A DNA stretch of 64,000 nucleotides from a methane-oxidizing endosymbiont of Gigantopelta aegis (GTDB lineage Bacteria > Pseudomonadota > Gammaproteobacteria > Methylococcales > Methylomonadaceae), in NCBI RefSeq assembly GCF_016097405.1, contig NZ_JAEHGD010000001.1, forward strand, positions 704,345 to 768,344. Reading direction: 5' to 3'. The notes under the pieces were generated by a model that saw only the letters and a list, made by a program, of their open reading frames with translations, had not been told where the DNA came from and did not search any database. How positions within the stretch are numbered: position 1 is the stretch's first letter; each line of letters begins with the position of its first letter. This document shows positions 55,985 to 64,000 of this stretch, piece after piece. Made by a program: the position numbers and the translations under genes.

Positions 55985-56307
55985 TAATCCGGATAAGGAA
56001 AATTTCAACACAACAGAATGTCAAGCAGCTTAATAAAATTCATTTCGTAAATTATTGCAAAAATGCGACAGGTTGGTTGACATTTAGCGACCCTGAGAGA
56101 ACTCTTTAAGCTGCCGTTGAGAGCGACACAGGGATGTTTGTTGTCGTTAGTCCAGTTATTAAAGCTGTCTATCCAGATTCCTCATTACAGTACATTAAGT
56201 CGCCGCCAGCAAACTCTGGAGGTTCGGCTGCCTCGTTCAAGCAGTCGAACGCCAAGACACTTAGTCGTCGATTCGACCGGCTTAAAAGTCTACGGTGAAG
56301 GCGAGTG

Positions 56308-57809
56308 TAACCGTTCACACCCTTATAACCGCTTGCTGCTCAGGGATAGGTAAGCGGTAAGAGACTTGGCCATCTGTCAGACCCTGAGTGCAAATCGTTC
56401 TGAGGGTTTGATACAGATTAAGCCCTAACCGTCTACAGGTCTCGATCACGGACAAGATCATCGGCCGAAACTGATCGCCGCGGTGTGATTGACTGAAAAA
56501 CTGATTTTCCGCCAGATAACATAAGGGCGCAACGACCTCTCCGCGGCATTGTTGGTCAGCGGCACACCGGGATGGTCCAGAAGGTCCAGAGCCTTGGAAA
56601 ATCCTTTAGCAGTTTGCGGCAGCTGTTGCCGGTTTTGGTTTTTCCATGGATGAGTGCGCTCTGTTCCAGTTGGGTTTTGAGGCGTTGACGGAGCTTTTCC
56701 AGTCGCTGTCGATAATGCTGGCTTTGATAGTCGCTTTGTTGCCAGCGTTTGGCGCATCGTACCCCTAATCGAGCCAGCCTCAGCAATTTTTGACCGTCTT
56801 TGCCTGCTTGTCCCCGGCGTTGGGCTATTTTTTCCAAGTTACGGATGATATGCGCCCAGCAATATTGGTGTTTATTGGCTGCATAGTCGTTGTAAGCACC
56901 ATGGCGGTCGGTGACTAAGACGCCATTGAAGTTGCCGAGTAAAGCGTTGGCCGCGCCTTTACCGCGCGAATAGTGGGTCAGAAAGTAGGCGGCCTGGTCG
57001 GTGGATAAGGACCAGAGCCAGTAGGTGCTGCGATTCCGGTAGTGTCGGGTTTCATCGGCATAGCCGAGATTCGCGGCACGAACCGCTTCACCGATTTGTT
57101 GATAGACGGGGCCAGCCAGTCATTGAGCTTTTTCTGGCTTTGGCTGATAGCTCCTAAACTGAAGGTCAGGCCCCATTGTTCCTGGAGCAGACTTTCAATC
57201 TGTCTTAAGGTCAGGTGGTAACGGCCATTTATCAGGTTGATCCAGGCAATCAGACCCGGCCCCATTTGGCCGGCAGGAACGGCGTCGGGCAGATGGGCTT
57301 TATGGTGCTGTCCACAGCGTTGACAACAACCTGCGTAGCACTGATGTTCGGTGACTTCATAGCGCACTTCAGGTAAATCAAAAACTTGATGGCGTTGGTA
57401 ACGATCTATCTGGACTGTTCCACCACAACCACAGACTGCATGCGGATAGTAGCGCTTGATGTGGTCGACCTGGTCTTCGGGCAATAACGTCCGTTCGTGC
57501 TTTTTGTGGCCCGTCTGCGCCCCTTTTTACGCCCCGTCGGGGTTTTGCGGTGGCGTTCCGCGCGTTTTTTAGGGCTGTCTTGTGAGGGCGGTGCTGAGGA
57601 ATTGTCGGAACCATTATTTAATTGTTCCTCCAGTTCCTCTTTCCAGATTTGGAGTTGCCTAATCGCTTCCCACAACGTCAAAATCACCTGGTGAGACTCT
57701 TCTAATGTCTCAGGCAAAGGTGGCGGTTGGGTGAAATCCAGTGGGAGTTTGCTCATACACGAATTTTCTGATTTTTTGGGTGGTTTGGCAAGTGTTGTGA
57801 ACGGTTACA
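56308..57809 (-). mobile_element. IS66 family element (TnpC only)
   Basis: About 1.5 kb with ends TAACCGTTCAC and, at the far side, GTGAACGGTTACA, flanked by the 8-base direct repeat GGCGAGTG (56300-56307 and 57810-57817), the duplication size known for IS66. It carries only tnpC, without tnpA/tnpB, like the short IS66 subgroup. It sits inside an IS5-type transposase gene, so its age is younger than that element's. Confidence 0.88.
56330..57756 (-). pseudogene. IS66 TnpC transposase, several frameshifts
   Basis: The N-terminus (57756 leftward) has a coiled coil and basic zinc-finger lead (IWKEELEEQLNNGSDNSSAPPSQDS; KKRAERHRKTPTGRKKG). The next frame has the zinc-binding CQRCGQHHKAHLP and QIESLLQEQWGLTFSLGAIS, then DETRHYRNRSTYWLWS, LVTDRHGAYNDY and WAHIIRNLEKI of the DDE core, and finally HPGVPLTNNAAERSLRP with the last Glu, in yet another frame. 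At least three shifts are needed, so it is dead or heavily affected by sequence errors. Confidence 0.75.
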
Positions 57810-58525
57810 GGCGAGTGGAAAGTTCGCAAACATGGTGCCAGCAAGCGCAGAACCTGGCGTAAACTCCATATCATGGTTGATGCACAAACGCAGGAAGTCG
57901 TGGCAGTTGAGATGACGGCTAATTTTGTTGGTGATTCCGAAGTCTTGCCGGATTTATTAGAGCAGCTGGATGAACACGACCAAGTTGCCAGTGTGGCGGC
58001 GGATGGCGCTTATGATACGATCCAGTGTCATGGCGATTCGTAACAAAGGCGCCGATGCATTGATACCGCCGCGGGAAGGGGCGGTGGAATGGCCGAGTGA
58101 TGAAGATGGGAGAACTCATCCAAGAACAGCGATTGTTCAACGTTGCGCTGAAATCGGGAGAAAGGCATGGAAACAAGAAAGTGGTTATCATCAACGCAGC
58201 CTGGCTGAAACGGCTATGTTTCGCATCAAAACGCTCTTTAGTGGCCAATTAAAAAACCGGACCTTTGCGGCTCAGATGGTTGAGGCGTATCTCCGCGTCG
58301 GCGCAATGAATAAAATGACAGGCCTGGGTATGCCTGAAAGTTATTCTGTTTCATGAATAAAGACTGGAATTTAAGAAAAGAGTACGCTGTGGATTATTTA
58401 TGCAACAAAGCCCCAAGAAATCACAAATGGCCTGATAATCCAGGGGCGAAATATCCATCTTAAGTATGCTCTGCTATTAATGCCATCATGCTTTTTTATC
58501 CAGCACTAAAACGGTGCTAGCCGCT

Positions 58526-59462
58526 CTAGCTCTCATATTTTGCATGATACCGTTTCAACTGATTTTGGATGGTTTTTATCAATTCATCAGGCTCAAATTT
58601 AGCCAAAAACTCATCAGCTCCGACCTTTTCCACCATTGAGGAATTAAAGACACCGCTCAAAGAGGTATGCAAAACCAAATAAACATCTTTCATCAAAGGA
58701 TCATTTTTTATTTTTGTCGCCAAGGTATAACCATCCATACGCGGCATTTCGACATCAGAAATAATCATGGTGTAATGCTCTGAAATATCGATGCCTTGCT
58801 CGACCAATTCCTGTAAGTGCTCCCAAGCGTCTAAGCCATCTTTGCGCAATTCACATTCCAGCCCAACCTGTTCACACACTTTTTTAACCTGATTCCGTGC
58901 CACCAGAGAATCATCGACAACCAGCACCCGGTCTTCCGCTTGACTTAACCCGGCCTCGACCAATTCTTCTTTAGCTTGCTCTCTTGAGCCGATAACCTCC
59001 TTCATTACTTTTTTCAACATCAATGACCTCTATCAGTTCATTTTCAAATTCTGTCACCGCCGTTAAATAGCTCTCCCGCCCCGCCCCGCCCGGCGGTGCC
59101 TTGACTGCATCCCAACCAATATTAATGATACGATCGACCGAGCCCACCATAAAGCCTTGTACGCCACGATTATATTCAGTCACAATCACATAAGATCCCT
59201 CGCCCCGACTAAGCGGCGGCATACCTATCGACATGGCTAAATCCAATACCGGAATGGTTTTGCCACGCAAATGGGCGACACCACAAATAACTGAATTCGA
59301 CTTTGGAATCTGGGTGAGCTGCGGGCATTGGATAACCTCCTGCACCTTAAATACATTGATACCGAACCGCTGCCGCCCATTCAATTTAAATAATAACAAT
59401 TCAAACCGATTGTGACCGGCCAATTTTGTCCGTTGGTCAACACCATCTAGTACTCCAGCCAT
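58526..59462 (-). pseudogene. cheV: Chemotaxis coupling protein CheV, frameshifted in an A-run
   Basis: The CheW-like part (58971-59462; FELLLFKLNGRQRFGINVFKVQEV, RGKTIPVLDLA) and the receiver part (58526-59023; VLVVDDSLVARNQVKKVCE, MIISDVEMPRMDGYTLATKI) are in different frames. They join at GTTGATGAAAAAAG-type sequence near 59009-59014: six A where five would give ELIEVIDVEKVMKEVIG, the usual CheV linker. Full length would be about 311 residues. CheV couples chemoreceptors to CheA. The break is a true mutation or a homopolymer error; both domains are otherwise intact. In flagellar clusters cheV commonly neighbours flgA, as here. Confidence 0.85.
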
Positions 59463-59564
59463 ACTAAAACCTCATTACGCTTCTTTATTTAAACTCAAAG
59501 GACACTCTAATTCCCAAATCTCTCTAAAGTATAGCGAGCTTCCAGCATTTTACTTTAATTTTTA

Positions 59565-59580
59565 TGGCCCGATTTATGCT
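59565..59580 (+). promoter_or_regulatory. Sigma-54-like promoter before flgA
   Basis: TGGCCCGATTTATGCT has GG and GC exactly ten bases apart, the -24/-12 arrangement of sigma-54 promoters, about 40 bases before the flgA start. Early flagellar genes use sigma-54 in many gammaproteobacteria such as Pseudomonas and Vibrio. Inferred from pattern. Confidence 0.5.
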
Positions 59581-59619
59581 TGATATTTTTTAACTTTTTT
59601 TGACAAAAAACTGACGCAC

Positions 59620-60327
59620 ATGACCAGGACTTTCATATTCAGCATCAGTCTTATCTTTTTCAGCCCGTTGCTTTATGCCGGAAAATTTCAAGACTTACAG
59701 GCTGTTCAAAATTTATTTAAAATGTTTCTTGATACGCAACTGAGTAAAAATGCCAGCGTTACAGAGGATGTTGCGGTCAGTTATCAGCTGTCAAAACTAG
59801 ACGGTCGGCTGAAACTCCCCGCATGTCCCCAAAAACCAGAGGTTTTTGTCCCAAAAGGGTCATTGAAAGCGGGAAGAAATACATTAGGAATACGCTGCCG
59901 CGCCAATAAGGGATGGACAATCTATAGCAGTGTCACCATCAAACTGGTCAAACCCGTTCTCGTTATGGCGCAATCACTTAACCGCGGTGAACGACTGACA
60001 AAACAGCATTTGCGTTATCAAAAAATGGATATTGGCTTGTTACACCAAGGCTATCTGAGCAATCCTGATCTGGTTTTAAATAAACAAGCCAAACGCTACT
60101 TGTCGGCAGGGGCGCTGGTCAACCCACGTTTTTTTGAAGCGCCTGACCTGGTCAAGCGTGGTGAAATCGTCAAAATTCAGGCCAAAAGTTCCTCTTTTCA
60201 AATCAGCATGACCGGCATTGCCTTGATGAATGGAAAATTAGGACAAAATATACGGGTTAAAAACATCGCCTCAAAACGCATCATTCAGGCACGCGTCGCA
60301 AAACCAGGTCTGGTGACAATTTTTTGA
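59620..60327 (+). CDS. flgA: Flagellar basal body P-ring formation protein FlgA
   Basis: A 235-residue periplasmic chaperone with a signal peptide (cleavage near LLYAG, residue 21). The middle segment GRLKLPACPQKPEVFVPKG and the C-terminal SAF-like domain (LNRGERLTKQHLRYQKMDI ... GEIVKIQAKSSSFQISMTGIALMNGKLGQNIRVKN) are characteristic. It assists assembly of the FlgI P-ring. Divergent from cheV and preceded by a sigma-54-like site. Confidence 0.93.
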   Translation: MTRTFIFSISLIFFSPLLYAGKFQDLQAVQNLFKMFLDTQLSKNASVTEDVAVSYQLSKLDGRLKLPACPQKPEVFVPKGSLKAGRNTLGIRCRANKGWTIYSSVTIKLVKPVLVMAQSLNRGERLTKQHLRYQKMDIGLLHQGYLSNPDLVLNKQAKRYLSAGALVNPRFFEAPDLVKRGEIVKIQAKSSSFQISMTGIALMNGKLGQNIRVKNIASKRIIQARVAKPGLVTIF

Positions 60328-60382
60328 CCCAATCCAATAATAAAAACATAACACAGGGTTTTACAAAAAATGACCTATTCAT

Positions 60383-60409
60383 TAAAGTTATTGATTAAAA
60401 TGCCGATAA
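60383..60409 (+). promoter_or_regulatory. Sigma-28 (FliA) promoter of flgMN
   Basis: TAAAGTTA, an 11-base spacer and GCCGATAA match the flagellar sigma-28 consensus (TAAAGTTT-N11-GCCGATAA) in 15 of 16 positions, 33 bases before the flgM ATG. FlgM is the anti-sigma factor of FliA, so this is the expected feedback promoter. Confidence 0.85.
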
Positions 60410-60441
60410 CCCCTACAGAAAAATAGTCACTGGAGATTCTC

Positions 60442-60747
60442 ATGGCAATTAATCCCATAACCGGAAAAAACACACCGCTTGTAACCACAAGCTCGAATAC
60501 AAAAAAAGACACTGTCGATCAGGCAACAAAAAAATCGCCTCCGGCACGGCCGGAATTTGATAGTTTTGATGCAACGGCTGTCAGCCAGAAAATAAAACAG
60601 GCACTGGCCAGCAATACCTCATCCGTACTGAACGAGGAAAAAATCAATGCGGTCAAAGAAGCGCTGCAGCAAGGTAATTACCAGATCGATGCCGATAGCA
60701 TTGCTGAAAAAATGCTGCAATTTGACAACCCATTTAACAGTGCATGA
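60442..60747 (+). CDS. flgM: Anti-sigma-28 factor FlgM
   Basis: A 101-residue protein with a disordered, Thr/Lys-rich N-terminal half and a helical C-terminal sigma-28-binding half (NEEKINAVKEALQQGNYQID, SIAEKMLQFD). The start MAINPITGKN fits the family. It holds FliA inactive until the hook is finished and FlgM is exported. It overlaps flgN by four bases and is preceded by a near-perfect FliA promoter. Confidence 0.92.
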   Translation: MAINPITGKNTPLVTTSSNTKKDTVDQATKKSPPARPEFDSFDATAVSQKIKQALASNTSSVLNEEKINAVKEALQQGNYQIDADSIAEKMLQFDNPFNSA

Positions 60748-61244
60748 TTATGATCAAAAAAACCTATCCGATTACTGAAAATCTGCTGATGCAAGGGTAT
60801 AAGCTGAATCAGGAATTATTGACCATTCTTGAACGCGAAGCGGAAAAGCTGAACAGTCGCCAAGATGCCGCGACTATTGCCCAACTTGCCGAGCAAAAAA
60901 AACGCGTTTCACAGCAACTTGAACAATTTAGTTTACAATTAACGCAAATTTTAGCCACCGAGTCACTCGAACTCAACGCTTCTGGCATACAGCATTATTT
61001 TATCAAGGCCAAGTTGGCAAATTTACCGATAAAAGAAGGCCTTGAAAACTGGCAGAAAATAACTCAGCTGATCAAACGATGCCAACAGCTAAATGAACAA
61101 AATGGCGCGAGTATTGCACTTTTAATGCGACATAACCAACGCATTCAACAGATTTTTCGCGGTAAAAACCAATTTGCAACAACCTATACCGCAAAAGGCT
61201 CGACCACGGCTGCGCATTTTTCTCGAGCGATCGCCTCGGCTTAA
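60744..61244 (+). CDS. flgN: Flagellar export chaperone FlgN
   Basis: A 166-residue, all-helical coiled-coil protein (LLMQGYKLNQELLTILEREAEKL; IAQLAEQKKRVSQQLEQF) with the FlgN plan and a LL-RHNQRIQQIFRG segment near the end. It delivers hook-junction proteins FlgK and FlgL to the export gate. ATG at 60744 overlaps the flgM stop; a second ATG at 60750 is possible. Confidence 0.88.
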   Translation: MIMIKKTYPITENLLMQGYKLNQELLTILEREAEKLNSRQDAATIAQLAEQKKRVSQQLEQFSLQLTQILATESLELNASGIQHYFIKAKLANLPIKEGLENWQKITQLIKRCQQLNEQNGASIALLMRHNQRIQQIFRGKNQFATTYTAKGSTTAAHFSRAIASA

Positions 61245-61331
61245 AAAGTGAACCTAAATGCAGCGGTAACAACATAAATATTTTAATTTTGTTCTACACT
61301 GCATTAAAAAATCACTAGAAATACACAGCGT

Positions 61332-62117
61332 ATGTTAAAAACAATAAAAAAAATTTTTGCTCGTTCAGTCGACACTCCCTCGCAACATGACAAAGAGCTT
61401 GAACCTGCACCGAGGAAAACCGGGCCTAATTTTGTTACCGAGCCTTTCCGTATCAACACGATTCTACAAAAACTGGAAAACAACGCACAATTGTGCACCA
61501 TTACATTCTCCGACCAAGGTGAAAAGTTCACATCTTCAATTCTGGCCGTCCACCCTGAAAGGCAAGAAATCTTATTGGATGAATTAGTCCCCGCCCATGG
61601 AAATACCTTACTTGAGCAAAAAAAGGGCTGCAAGCTGTCAGCCTATTTAGAAGGAATCCACCTTGCCTTCACACTAGAAAACCTGACCCCCGTCACACAC
61701 CAAGGCGAAAAACATTACAAAACCGGTTTGCCACAGCGAATTTATTATCCGCAACGGCGAAAATCGCCGCGCGTTCCGATTCAGTCACTACGCATTGCAT
61801 TTGCTGGCATCAGCAGCATAAATAATGCCACGGTTGGCGGACAACTCTATGACCTGAGCCGAACCGGCATTGGCGTCAACTTAAGCGACAATCATGCACG
61901 CATCAAACGTGGCGATCAGTTAATCCGTTGCCATATTCGGCTTGATGAGTACCGAATAGATTTCGATCTACATGTACGTTTTGTAAAAAAGGCTCCACAA
62001 AACAAAATCAATCTAGGTGGCTTTTTTGAAAATCTGTCCAGCCGGGATCAAAAGCGCTTGTCTGCATTTGTCGCACAACTGGAACGGCAATACATTCGGC
62101 AGACTAAAAACAATTGA
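61332..62117 (+). CDS. YcgR-like flagellar brake protein with PilZ domain
   Basis: A 261-residue protein. The N-terminal YcgR domain (residues about 35-135) is followed by a PilZ domain with the cyclic di-GMP-binding RRKSPR (142-147) and DLSRTGIGV (174-182, the D-x-S-x-x-G motif). When bound to cyclic di-GMP, YcgR slows or biases the flagellar motor. It lies at the end of the flgAMN group. A GAF-GGDEF-EAL phosphodiesterase is encoded at 36.7 kb. Confidence 0.9.
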   Translation: MLKTIKKIFARSVDTPSQHDKELEPAPRKTGPNFVTEPFRINTILQKLENNAQLCTITFSDQGEKFTSSILAVHPERQEILLDELVPAHGNTLLEQKKGCKLSAYLEGIHLAFTLENLTPVTHQGEKHYKTGLPQRIYYPQRRKSPRVPIQSLRIAFAGISSINNATVGGQLYDLSRTGIGVNLSDNHARIKRGDQLIRCHIRLDEYRIDFDLHVRFVKKAPQNKINLGGFFENLSSRDQKRLSAFVAQLERQYIRQTKNN

Positions 62118-62147
62118 CCTGCATACCACCCGATAGAATACGCACAC

Positions 62148-64000
62148 TCACAGCAGGCTCTTGCTGGCAACCTCATACACATCGCGCGAAATAGAATCGA
62201 TCTGCATAATCCGCTGTAACTGTGCTTTCATCTGTTGCTGACGCAAGGTGTCGAAACGACGCCATTGCGTCAATGCCGCCAACAAACGCGCGGCAACTTG
62301 CGGATTGATGACATCCAACGCAATAATCTGATCGGCCAAAAATTGATAACCTGCACCATCACGCCGATGAAAATGCACGGGGTTAGCCTGACTGAATGCA
62401 CCAATCAACGCCCGTACTCGATTGGGATTCTTCAGATCGAAAGCTGGATGCCGAGCCAGAGCCTGCACGCTGTCAAAAGCATTCGCAGCGGAACTACTCG
62501 CTTGCAGACTAAACCATTTATCAATCACCAGCGCTTCATCCTGCCACTGCTGGTAAAAATCGGTCAATGCTGACTCTTTTTCAGGATGTTGACTATTGAC
62601 GATGGTGCTTAGCGCCGCCAGCTGATCGGTCATATTACCCGCGCTAGCATATTGTTCTGTCATCAAGCTATAAACGGAATCTTTTTCCAAATGACTTAAA
62701 TAATGCAGGCATTGGTTTTTGATCCGCCGGCGACCGATGGCGTCACTGCTGAAATCACCCGATTCGTCGCGATGATATTCATGATAATAGCTTAAAAAGG
62801 TTTCTTCTAACGCTTCAGCCAAAGCCTTGCCCACAAACTCCCGGGCTTGATGAATGGCATCAACATCGACCACATTCATCTGCTCTGATAAATAACTTTC
62901 TTCCGGCAATGTTAGCAATAAGGCCAAATAAGACAAATCCTGCCAGGATTGCTTAAGAACGGTGGCAAAAGCATCCGTCAATAATGCGTTCATTTTCAAG
63001 GGCCTGGCGTTTTGAATATCGTAGATCAATCCTAAAATAACCTGGCTGGCCAGTTGTTGCCCAGCCTCCCAGCGATTGAAGCTGTCGCTGTCATATTGCA
63101 ACTGAAACGCCAACTGCACCGGGGTACGATTCAGCCGTAATTTAAGCGGTGCTGAAAATCCCCGTAGCACAGACAGCAATGCGCCCTCCGGCACATGATT
63201 CAAGACAAACGATTGTTCGGCTTCAGTCAGCGACAATGTCACCTGTTCTGAAGAGCTCATGCCATCTATCTCGACAGCAAGCGGCTGACCATCACGACCT
63301 ATCAGCCCAATCGTCACCGGAATATGCAGAGGTTGTTTATCGGGCTGACCCGGTGTCGGCGGGCAGGTTTGAGAAAAAACAACCCGAAGCTGACAGTTTT
63401 CGGCATCGTAATATTCTTCCACTGACAGTTCCGGCGTACCTGCCTGCGAATACCAGCGTCTGAACTGGCTTAAATCAGCCTGGTTGGCATCTTCCATGGC
63501 TTTGACAAAATCATCGCAGGTTACTGCCTGACCATCATGACGCTCGAAATAAAGATCGCTACCTCGCCGGAAACCATCCGCCCCCAGAAGGGTATGCAGC
63601 ATTCTGACCACTTCCGCACCTTTCTCGTACACGGTCAGAGTATAAAAATTATTGATTTCGATATAGGAATCCGGCCGGATGGGGTGGGCTAATGGACCTG
63701 CATCTTCAGCAAATTGTCGGGTTCTGAGCATTTTGACATCTTCGATCCGCTTGACGGCACGCGACGTTTGATCAGCCGTAAATTCCTGGTCCCGAAAAAC
63801 GGTGAAGCCTTCTTTTAAACTGAGCTGAAACCAGTCCCGACAGGTGACGCGGTTGCCGCTCCAGTTATGAAAATATTCATGTCCGATGACGCCTTCTATA
63901 TGCTCATAATCGGCATCGGTCGCTGTATCCGGGCGTGCCAACACAAACTTGGTATTAAAAATATTCAAGCCCTTGTTTTCCATCGCGCCCATGTTGAAAT
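62148..64000 (-). CDS. pepN: Aminopeptidase N, C-terminal part (gene continues beyond the window)
   Basis: 617 residues of an M1 metallopeptidase are visible, from FNMGAMENKGLN (substrate exopeptidase motif GAMEN) through HEYFHNW (zinc His and Glu) and LKEGFTVFRDQEF (third zinc ligand Glu), then the long C-terminal helical domain to the stop. The frame is still open at base 64000, so about 250 N-terminal residues are missing. It removes N-terminal amino acids in the cytoplasm. Convergent with the YcgR-like gene. Confidence 0.96.
   Translation of the reverse strand, partial: FNMGAMENKGLNIFNTKFVLARPDTATDADYEHIEGVIGHEYFHNWSGNRVTCRDWFQLSLKEGFTVFRDQEFTADQTSRAVKRIEDVKMLRTRQFAEDAGPLAHPIRPDSYIEINNFYTLTVYEKGAEVVRMLHTLLGADGFRRGSDLYFERHDGQAVTCDDFVKAMEDANQADLSQFRRWYSQAGTPELSVEEYYDAENCQLRVVFSQTCPPTPGQPDKQPLHIPVTIGLIGRDGQPLAVEIDGMSSSEQVTLSLTEAEQSFVLNHVPEGALLSVLRGFSAPLKLRLNRTPVQLAFQLQYDSDSFNRWEAGQQLASQVILGLIYDIQNARPLKMNALLTDAFATVLKQSWQDLSYLALLLTLPEESYLSEQMNVVDVDAIHQAREFVGKALAEALEETFLSYYHEYHRDESGDFSSDAIGRRRIKNQCLHYLSHLEKDSVYSLMTEQYASAGNMTDQLAALSTIVNSQHPEKESALTDFYQQWQDEALVIDKWFSLQASSSAANAFDSVQALARHPAFDLKNPNRVRALIGAFSQANPVHFHRRDGAGYQFLADQIIALDVINPQVAARLLAALTQWRRFDTLRQQQMKAQLQRIMQIDSISRDVYEVASKSLL

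Larger units (their letters stand above)
54120..56040 (+). pseudogene. IS3 OrfB transposase (DDE), broken and interrupted
   Basis: The OrfB parts are RLIAYSDRQHYSALIDEAVD, the HTH-like LACELVGISARTYQRW, a break in a G-run near 54250, then the integrase core: SWDITYLLSP (first Asp), a stop or shift near 54730, VIHSDNGSPM (second Asp), NPYSESLFKTVKY (Glu), an in-frame TAG at 54948 and a C-terminus split by IS5 copy 2. The 35-residue Asp-Glu spacing fits IS3. Clearly non-functional. Confidence 0.75.
53780..56082 (+). mobile_element. IS3 family element, interrupted by IS5-type copy 2
   Basis: OrfA begins at 53794. The right end is outside IS5 copy 2: the transposase C-terminus VYLNPDKENFNTTECQAA reads from 55120-55133 across the IS5 insertion to 55985-56040, and the element ends at about 56082 with GGTTGGTTGACA (TGTCAACC as inverted repeat). 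The TA of the TTAA target is duplicated around IS5. I find no left inverted repeat, so the left end is probably truncated, replaced by or fused to the response regulator fragment. Confidence 0.8.
56101..58356 (+). pseudogene. IS5-type transposase interrupted by IS66
   Basis: The left piece reads LFKLPLRATQGCLLSLVQLL and ends at HLVVDSTGLKVYGEGE (first Asp). After the IS66 element it resumes as WKVRKHGASKRRTWRKLHIM, VASVAADGAYDT (second Asp), then a frame change near 58030 and SGYHQRSLAETAMFRIKTLF (Glu). It differs in sequence and group from the GGGGCTGTTGCC-ended copies. Non-functional. Confidence 0.8.
56083..58414 (+). mobile_element. IS5-type element (different from copies 1 and 2), split by IS66
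   Basis: The left part (56083-56307) and right part (57810-58414) join perfectly in frame through the duplicated GGCGAGTG. The 5' end is missing at the IS3 border; the right end carries TTTATGCAACAAAGCCCC, a typical IS5 terminal repeat. It records the order of events: this element first, then IS66 into it and IS3 beside it. Confidence 0.8.

Noticed and set aside
58500-58525. Terminator after cheV
   Set aside because: AGCAC/GTGCT and GCTAG/CTAGC hairpins are present but on the cheV strand are followed by A rather than T residues, so support is too weak.
1-64000. CRISPR array
   Set aside because: No series of evenly spaced direct repeats seen, and no cas genes.
1-64000. Prophage or integrative element
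   Set aside because: No integrase, capsid, terminase or tail genes; the mobile content is limited to insertion sequences and short repeats.

Overview
The window looks like the chromosome of a motile gammaproteobacterium of moderate GC. Support comes from the rpsU-yqeY-dnaG-rpoD macromolecular synthesis cluster, a zapA-linked 6S RNA gene, aerobic ubiquinone hydroxylases (ubiH/ubiI), a monofunctional hisB, cheV and flgAMN. The overall mix of genes reminds me of a type I methanotroph (Methylococcales), but no methane-oxidation gene is present, so that placement is a guess.

Layout: 0.2-1.0 kb, a two-gene YeeE/YedE-type sulfur transporter. 1.0-4.0 kb, xseA followed by a folate group (FolM-like pteridine reductase, folK, folB). 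4.0-5.6 kb, plsY and tsaD. 5.6-10.1 kb, rpsU-yqeY-dnaG-rpoD and a CAU tRNA (probably tRNA-Ile2). 10.2-12.7 kb, metK-ahcY (SAM cycle). 12.8-17.7 kb, a frameshifted rsmE, a CPBP protease, yajQ, a lipoprotein, cca and a TauE-type exporter. 17.7-18.8 kb, an IS630 element beside a dispersed repeat. 18.9-21.9 kb, an OmpA-like lipoprotein, the 6S RNA gene ssrS (19735-19918, minus strand), an unknown coiled-coil membrane protein, zapA and its coiled-coil partner gene. 21.9-26.2 kb, the ygfB-pepP-ubiH-ubiI operon. 26.3-30.6 kb, a minus-strand run TPR protein / J-domain protein / GrpE-like protein / lone molybdate-tungstate-type ABC ATPase, plus a toxin-antitoxin pair. 30.7-34.9 kb, trpEGDC. 35.0-38.5 kb, an FAH-family gene, a His/Arg-rich secreted protein and a GAF-GGDEF-EAL protein. 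38.7-41.9 kb, hisBHAFI. 41.9-49.9 kb, priA, argS, a SPOR protein, yidD, bioA and the Sua5-type tsaC. 50.3-51.0 kb, two small exported proteins sharing an unusual N-terminal motif. 51.1-58.4 kb, a nested graveyard of insertion sequences (two near-identical IS5-type copies, IS3, another IS5-type, IS66) around a wrecked FixL/FixJ-like two-component system. 58.5-62.1 kb, cheV, flgA, flgM, flgN and a YcgR-like PilZ gene, with recognisable sigma-54-like and sigma-28 promoters. 62.1 kb to the end, the C-terminal two thirds of pepN.

Most of the window is core housekeeping in tight operons with 1-8 base overlaps. The less ordinary parts are: (i) the TPR/J/GrpE-like gene set without an Hsp70 gene and with HPP in place of HPD in the J protein; (ii) the paired exported proteins with a TLS-AQMD-VTA motif after the signal peptide; (iii) two MITE-like repeats (30667-30904 and 36447-36660) whose TTAA end coincides with the stop codon of the neighbouring gene (trpC and the GGDEF-EAL gene) and whose cores are inverted relative to one another; (iv) 6S RNA separated from zapA by an unknown gene; (v) the nested IS cluster. 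Several breaks (rsmE, cheV, IS630, histidine kinase) lie in homopolymer runs, and the two IS5 copies differ, where I compared them, only in homopolymer lengths, so some pseudogenes here may be sequencing errors.
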